Part shown: positions 6,660 to 10,062 of the stretch, piece by piece
Numbering within the stretch: position 1 is the first letter of the stretch
Layout of the letters: every line of letters begins with the position of its first letter
Source of the DNA: an uncultured bacterium
Lineage (GTDB): Bacteria > Bacillota > Clostridia > Lachnospirales > Lachnospiraceae
Reading direction: 5' to 3'
Assembly (NCBI GenBank): GCA_946061355.1
Contig: CAMGRE010000088.1
Coordinates: forward strand, 1-10,062
Length of the DNA stretch: 10,062 bases
Position numbers and translations under genes: made by a program
Notes under the pieces: generated by a model
What the model was told of the DNA's origin: nothing
The model's database searches: none
The model's input: the letters and a program-made list of their open reading frames with translations, nothing else

Positions 6660-7697
6660 ATGAAATATAAGATGGCAGCGCTGCTTGGTGCATTCCTCTG
6701 CCTGTTATGTTTATTCGGAAATGTTCAAAGGGTATATGCGGAAGAAAGAGATTTTGAAATTTATGATCCGACAGATCCGAGTGAAACGCCACATGTGGAG
6801 TATTATCAGGCTGAGAGTGATACGGTAGTGTATGCGGGACCCGGAACTGACAGGAGAAGGCTTGGAACACTGAGGTTAGGGCAGCCTGCCATTGCTACCG
6901 GCATAACGGAAAAAGGTTGGAAACAGATTTATTATATCGGGCTTATCGGTTATGTCCCCGGCGATTCGTTGGTTGCGTATAGATTGCCAATACAAATTCA
7001 GTCGGATCCGATTCTAATCGAAGATGGGATGATGATCAATATACTGGGTGACAGTATTACATACGGTGATAGGTTACCGGATGTGACGCAGGCATATTCT
7101 TATCTGATCGCAGCAGGACTTGGCGACGATGTGATGTGCAATAACTATGGATGGAGAGGGTCTTGTGTCGGCGGAGAGGATAATGTGGGGCGTTTTATAG
7201 ACAGATATCTGTCCATGAAAAGAGGAGCGGATGTAGTGCTGGTATTCGGAGGTACAAATGATTATGCCGGATACAATGAGATTGGTGTTCCGCTCGGACA
7301 ACCGGGAGATGTGACCGGGGACTCCTTCTATGGTTCCCTGAATCTGTTGATGTGTGGTCTGAAACAGATGTATCCTAATAGCAGGATTGTTTTCTGCACT
7401 CCACTGAGGCGTGCAGATGATATGTTTTGCAATCAAAGTGGATGCTATCTGCATGAGTATGCTACAGCGATTCGTGAGATGGCGGCCATTTACGGTATTC
7501 AGGTGATCGACTTGTATAATGAGCCGGAACTTGATTTTACCATATGGGGAAAGAACTGTCTGATAGATGGACTGCATCCGGATGCCACGGGACATTTTCT
7601 GCTGGGAACGTATCTTTACGACCACCTTTTTTCCGGAGAAAATTTTTTACAAATGCCTGATGATGAGCATGTAGAAGATTTTGAATCAGAAATTTGA
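6660..7697 (+). CDS. Secreted SGNH/GDSL hydrolase with N-terminal SH3-like domain
   Basis: This 345-residue protein has a signal peptide at about 1-27 (cleavage after Val-Tyr-Ala) and a bacterial SH3-like region at about 53-108 with the typical 'vyaGPGtd...lGtlrlGq...ekGWkqI.y...iGYVpgdsL' pattern. From about 125 to 328 it carries an SGNH hydrolase domain. Block I is Gly-Asp-Ser-Ile-Thr at 130-134 with the nucleophile Ser132. Block II is a glycine near 164-167. Block III is Gly-Gly-Thr-Asn-Asp at 197-201 with Asn200. Block V is Asp-Gly-Leu-His-Pro-Asp at 303-308 with Asp303 and His306. All catalytic blocks are present, so it should be an active esterase, for example a carbohydrate O-acetyl esterase. 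The substrate is not readable. The ribosome binding site is weak (AGGA at 6648-6651). No terminator lies between it and the DUF5722 gene, so co-transcription is likely. The SH3-like domain suggests cell-wall binding. Confidence 0.85.
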   Translation: MKYKMAALLGAFLCLLCLFGNVQRVYAEERDFEIYDPTDPSETPHVEYYQAESDTVVYAGPGTDRRRLGTLRLGQPAIATGITEKGWKQIYYIGLIGYVPGDSLVAYRLPIQIQSDPILIEDGMMINILGDSITYGDRLPDVTQAYSYLIAAGLGDDVMCNNYGWRGSCVGGEDNVGRFIDRYLSMKRGADVVLVFGGTNDYAGYNEIGVPLGQPGDVTGDSFYGSLNLLMCGLKQMYPNSRIVFCTPLRRADDMFCNQSGCYLHEYATAIREMAAIYGIQVIDLYNEPELDFTIWGKNCLIDGLHPDATGHFLLGTYLYDHLFSGENFLQMPDDEHVEDFESEI

Positions 7698-7708
7698 AAA
7701 TTTTTTGG

Positions 7709-7737
7709 TTGACAGAGGTCAGAGACCGTGTTAATAT
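7709..7737 (+). promoter_or_regulatory. Near-consensus sigma-A promoter for the Amt-PII gene
   Basis: A perfect -35 box TTGACA (7709-7714), a 17-bp spacer and a -10 box TAATAT (7732-7737, five of six consensus bases) make this the best promoter in the window. The spacer holds an inverted repeat GGTC-aga-GACC at 7717-7727, a possible operator. Transcription would start near 7744, so the terminator-like hairpin at 7753-7787 lies within the transcript. Confidence 0.82.
7717..7727. promoter_or_regulatory. Inverted repeat between -35 and -10 boxes (possible operator)
   Basis: GGTC and GACC are separated by AGA and lie wholly inside the promoter spacer, where a bound repressor would block RNA polymerase. 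The half-sites are only 4 bp, so chance is possible, and no known nitrogen-regulator consensus was matched with confidence. Confidence 0.3.
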
Positions 7738-7752
7738 CTTAACCATAAAAGC

Positions 7753-7787
7753 GAAGGCGCTATGGACAGATGTCCATGGCGCTTTTT
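7753..7787 (+). terminator. Intrinsic terminator in the Amt-PII leader (candidate attenuator)
   Basis: Bases 7757-7767 pair with 7772-7782 (GCGC, a T-G wobble, ATGGAC against GTCCAT, GCGC) around the loop AGAT. Weaker pairs extend the stem outward to 7753/7786. TTTTT at 7783-7787 and further T's follow. It sits after the promoter at 7709-7737 and ends 13 bp before the AGGAGG of the Amt gene, leaving no room for another promoter. If it terminates, it must do so conditionally to allow Amt-PII expression. An alternative small hairpin, AGCG-AAGG-CGCT at 7750-7761, would take up part of its left arm. It could instead serve mainly to end the upstream SGNH transcript. Confidence 0.8.
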
Positions 7788-7814
7788 CTATTTTACGTTG
7801 AGGAGGAAAAAATT

Positions 7815-9581
7815 ATGACAGAGGAGATTATGAGCACGATTAGCGGCGAAGTATTTGGCGTCTGGTTCCTGATCGGTGCCGCGCTTGTATTCTGGATGCA
7901 AGCAGGCTTTGCGATGGTGGAGGCCGGTTTTACCAGAGCAAAAAACACAGGAAATATTCTGATGAAGAACCTGATGGATTTTTGTATCGGTACTGTGATG
8001 TTCATTCTGATCGGTTTCAGTCTTTTGCTGGGAGAGGATATGGTCGGACTAATCGGTAAGCCGGGACTTGATATCTTTACCAATTATGCAGAGTTTGACT
8101 GGTCCAATTTTGTTTTCAATCTGGTTTTCTGTGCGACGACAGCAACGATCGTATCGGGTGCCATGGCAGAGAGAACAAAATTTATTTCTTACTGTGTATA
8201 TTCCGCAGTGATTTCTGCAGTAATCTATCCGATTGAGGCACACTGGATCTGGGGTGGCGGTTGGCTTTCACAGATCGGCTTCCATGATTTTGCAGGTTCC
8301 TGTGCAATCCATATGGTCGGCGGTATTTGCGCACTGATCGGCGCAGCGATTCTGGGCCCCAGGATTGGTAAGTTCGTGAAGGATAAGGATGGAAAGATTA
8401 CAAAAGTAAATGCTTTTCCGGGACACAATCTTCCGATCGGATGTCTTGGTGTATTTATCCTGTGGCTTGGCTGGTATGGATTCAACGGTGCGGCTGCAAC
8501 AACACTGCCGCAGCTTGCTTCTATCTTTGTGACAACGACGATCGCTCCGGCGATTGCCACTGTAGTATGTATGATCCTTACATGGGTGAAATACGGCAAG
8601 CCTGATGTGTCAATGTGTCTGAATGCTTCCCTTGCAGGTTTGGTTGCTATCACAGCTCCCTGTGATGTGACGGATGCGTTTGGTGCGATCGTGATCGGTG
8701 CGGTGGCCGGTGTTCTGGTCGTATTTGGTGTATGGTTCTTAGATTACAAACTCAGAGTCGATGATCCTGTCGGTGCCGTTGCAGTTCACTGCTTGAACGG
8801 TATCTGGGGTACGATTGCGGTAGGTCTCTTTGCAACGAACACTGCACCTGAGTACGGAATTGCAGATGCAGCAGGGAATGAAATGCTCGGTCTGTTCTAC
8901 GGCGGCGGCTTCAAACTGCTTGGAATTCAGCTTATAGGTGTGATTTCCGTCATCGCATGGGCAGTTGTTACGATTGTGATCGCATTTATGCTCATTAAAG
9001 CAATCTTCGGACTGCGCGTGACAGAGGAAGAAGAGATTGTTGGTCTTGATTCTATGGAGCATGGTCTTGCTTCCGCATATGCAGGCTTCAGCATCATGGA
9101 TATTTCCAACACCATGACAATGGAAGTCAATGAAAATACAAGTCTTGGTACGGAGGATTATGACGAGGCGTCTCAGGTCAAGAGAGATGCGGCTGTCAGC
9201 GTGACAACGATTCCTTCCACACCGACAGGCATATACAAGGTTGTCATCATTGCGAAACTGTCCAGATACGACGGCTTGAAGAAAGCGATGAACGATCTCG
9301 GAGTAACTGGCATGACAGTAACTCAGGTCATGGGCTGCGGCGTTCAGAAGGGTGCAGGCGAGATGTATCGTGGTGTAGAGATGGATGCGACATTGCTGCC
9401 TAAGGTAAAGGTAGAGGTAGTGGTAAGCAAGATTCCGGTAGAGGATGTGATTGCAGCTGCCAAGAAAGCTCTGTACACAGGTCATATCGGAGACGGCAAG
9501 ATCTTCGTATACAATGTGGATAAGGTGATCAAGGTTCGTACCGGTGAGGAAGATTATGACGCTCTTCAGGATGTGGAGTAA
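7815..9581 (+). CDS. Ammonium channel (Amt) fused to a C-terminal PII signalling domain
   Basis: This 588-residue protein has two parts. Residues 1-~429 are an Amt/Mep/Rh ammonium channel with about 11 membrane helices. The pore twin histidines are His166 (SCAIHMVGG) and His325 (AVAVHCLNG), the Amt signature around 107-120 (ATTATIVSGAMAER) is present, and the N-terminus should face outward. After a linker of about 43 residues, 473-588 is a complete PII (GlnB/GlnK) domain: a beta strand at 473-480, the T-loop at about 509-527, the B-loop TGHIGDGKIFV at 555-565, and the C-loop RTGEE at 575-579. The residue matching Tyr51 of E. coli GlnK is Met523, while the Tyr46 and Arg47 equivalents (Tyr518, Arg519) are kept. 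PII normally binds Amt to close the pore when nitrogen is plentiful; here the regulator is tethered. AGGAGG at 7801-7806, 8 bp upstream, selects this start; an in-frame ATG at 7770 lies in the hairpin and lacks a site. Confidence 0.93.
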   Translation: MTEEIMSTISGEVFGVWFLIGAALVFWMQAGFAMVEAGFTRAKNTGNILMKNLMDFCIGTVMFILIGFSLLLGEDMVGLIGKPGLDIFTNYAEFDWSNFVFNLVFCATTATIVSGAMAERTKFISYCVYSAVISAVIYPIEAHWIWGGGWLSQIGFHDFAGSCAIHMVGGICALIGAAILGPRIGKFVKDKDGKITKVNAFPGHNLPIGCLGVFILWLGWYGFNGAAATTLPQLASIFVTTTIAPAIATVVCMILTWVKYGKPDVSMCLNASLAGLVAITAPCDVTDAFGAIVIGAVAGVLVVFGVWFLDYKLRVDDPVGAVAVHCLNGIWGTIAVGLFATNTAPEYGIADAAGNEMLGLFYGGGFKLLGIQLIGVISVIAWAVVTIVIAFMLIKAIFGLRVTEEEEIVGLDSMEHGLASAYAGFSIMDISNTMTMEVNENTSLGTEDYDEASQVKRDAAVSVTTIPSTPTGIYKVVIIAKLSRYDGLKKAMNDLGVTGMTVTQVMGCGVQKGAGEMYRGVEMDATLLPKVKVEVVVSKIPVEDVIAAAKKALYTGHIGDGKIFVYNVDKVIKVRTGEEDYDALQDVE

Positions 9582-9603
9582 TCTGAGGATATTTTAGAAA
9601 CAT

Positions 9604-9621
9604 ATTTCCTTCACGGGAAAT
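9604..9621. repeat. Small inverted repeat after the Amt-PII gene
   Basis: ATTTCC and GGAAAT are separated by six bases. The stem is 6 bp and no U-tract follows, so it is not a terminator by itself. It may help protect the 3' end of the transcript or be chance. Confidence 0.3.
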
Positions 9622-9633
9622 AAAGATGAATAA

Positions 9634-9674
9634 AAAGGACGCTTCTTTCGAAAAAAACGAGAGAGGCGTCTTTT
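9634..9674. terminator. Bidirectional intrinsic terminator between convergent genes
   Basis: Bases 9634-9650 pair with 9658-9674 around a loop of seven A's. The GC-rich part is GACGC against GCGTC (9638-9642 with 9666-9670), continued inward by TTCTTTCG against CGAGAGAG with two T-G wobbles. Flanking A's on the left and T's on the right let it stop the Amt-PII transcript on the + strand and the convergent gene ending at 9729 on the - strand. Confidence 0.9.
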
Positions 9675-9728
9675 CATATTTGCGTATGCATCGGTCATCG
9701 ATGTGTACTGCCCGAAACAGAGAAACTT

Positions 9729-10062
9729 TTATTCTTCTTCGGTTTCTGTCTCATGGATGATTGTCACAGATTCGTCGTCGGGAAGTTCACCCTGAAGAAT
9801 CGTGCCGATAAAATCAATCCTTTTGAAAGCACGGCTGTAATATTCATGTGCAGCAGAGAGAATTTCTTCCCGTGGAATATTGTTGTCAAAATCTTCTCCG
9901 GTTCCGTCAAAGGCTTCATGATAAAGGGAGACTGCTCTGGAGAGATTGGAACTTGCTTCATCTGCCAGTTCTTCAATATTACTGAATTCTTCCGGGACCT
10001 CCAGGGCTGCCATATCGGTAAAGGCAATGTCCATTTCATCAAGGTAAGACAGAAGTTCTTCT
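9729..10062 (-). CDS. Partial gene: 3' part of an acidic helical protein of unknown function
   Basis: The reading frame is open from the right window edge to the TAA at 9731-9729, giving 110 codons plus the stop. A Met codon at 10034-10032 is only an internal candidate, because the frame continues upstream (EELLSYLDE before it) without a good Shine-Dalgarno sequence, so the true start is probably outside the window. The visible protein is rich in Glu/Asp and predicted to be mostly amphipathic helices (for example FSNIEELADEASSNLSRAVS and EEILSAAHEYYSRAFKRIDF), with a very acidic C-terminal tail ending Glu-Glu-Glu. No cysteines, membrane segment or known motif can be seen. It converges with the Amt-PII gene and shares its terminator. 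I do not recognise the family. Confidence 0.7.
   Translation of the reverse strand, partial: EELLSYLDEMDIAFTDMAALEVPEEFSNIEELADEASSNLSRAVSLYHEAFDGTGEDFDNNIPREEILSAAHEYYSRAFKRIDFIGTILQGELPDDESVTIIHETETEEE

Noticed and set aside
7686..7706. AT-only hairpin AAATTT-AAATTT followed by T's after the SGNH gene as a terminator
   Set aside because: The stem has no G-C pairs and would be too weak; the next good hairpin is at 7753-7787.
7744..7800. ANTAR-type antiterminator or glutamine riboswitch in the Amt leader
   Set aside because: ANTAR targets have two hairpins with six-base loops of a set pattern, and only a four-base loop (AGAT) and one small competing stem are seen. The leader is too short for the known glutamine riboswitch forms.
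7770..7814. Longer start for the Amt-PII gene at the in-frame ATG at 7770
   Set aside because: It lies within the terminator hairpin, has no Shine-Dalgarno sequence and would add a 15-residue extension, while ATG 7815 has AGGAGG at ideal distance and gives a typical Amt N-terminus.
8739..9485. A 248-codon open frame on the - strand
   Set aside because: It is antisense to the Amt-PII gene, with His/Cys-rich non-protein-like composition and no promoter or ribosome binding site.

Overview
The window looks chromosomal and comes from a Gram-positive anaerobe of the class Clostridia, most likely Lachnospiraceae. The evidence is moderate GC, strong AGGAGG-type ribosome binding sites, short intergenic gaps with U-tailed hairpin terminators, and a typical protein set: a NifU-like/GGGtGRT pair, a DUF5722 secreted protein, a DUF3298-like protein, and an Amt transporter fused to PII. 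No phage, insertion sequence, CRISPR, tRNA or rRNA signal was seen. All complete genes lie on the + strand. One partial gene on the - strand enters from the right edge.

Layout: (A) 1-212 is a leader without a confident gene. (B) 213-1948 is a two-gene operon encoding a NifU-like Fe-S scaffold homologue and a GGGtGRT-family protein, closed by a strong terminator at 1973-2008. (C) 2063-4855 holds three tightly packed cell-envelope genes: a membrane-anchored protein with a DUF3298-like C-terminus, a TPR lipoprotein, and a small PH/GRAM-like protein. (D) 4962-7697 has its own good promoter. It encodes two exported proteins, a DUF5722 TIM-barrel glycosidase-like protein and an SH3-like plus SGNH esterase-like protein, and probably acts on surface or environmental glycans. 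(E) 7709-9581 is a near-consensus promoter, then an intrinsic-terminator hairpin inside the leader, then an ammonium channel with a PII (GlnK-like) domain fused to its C-terminus. A bidirectional terminator at 9634-9674 separates it from (F), the 3' part of an acidic helical protein of unknown function on the - strand.

The most interesting points are these. (1) The Amt-PII fusion has lost the T-loop tyrosine that is uridylylated in enteric PII proteins, and it sits behind what looks like a transcription attenuator. (2) The DUF5722 protein keeps the clan GH-A style Asn-Glu pair but appears to have Gly where the nucleophile Glu is expected. (3) The NifU-like/GGGtGRT pair is a recognisable, tightly linked two-gene system of unknown function. 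(4) The three-gene envelope cluster is uncharacterised. Family assignments come from reading motifs by eye; no database search was possible.
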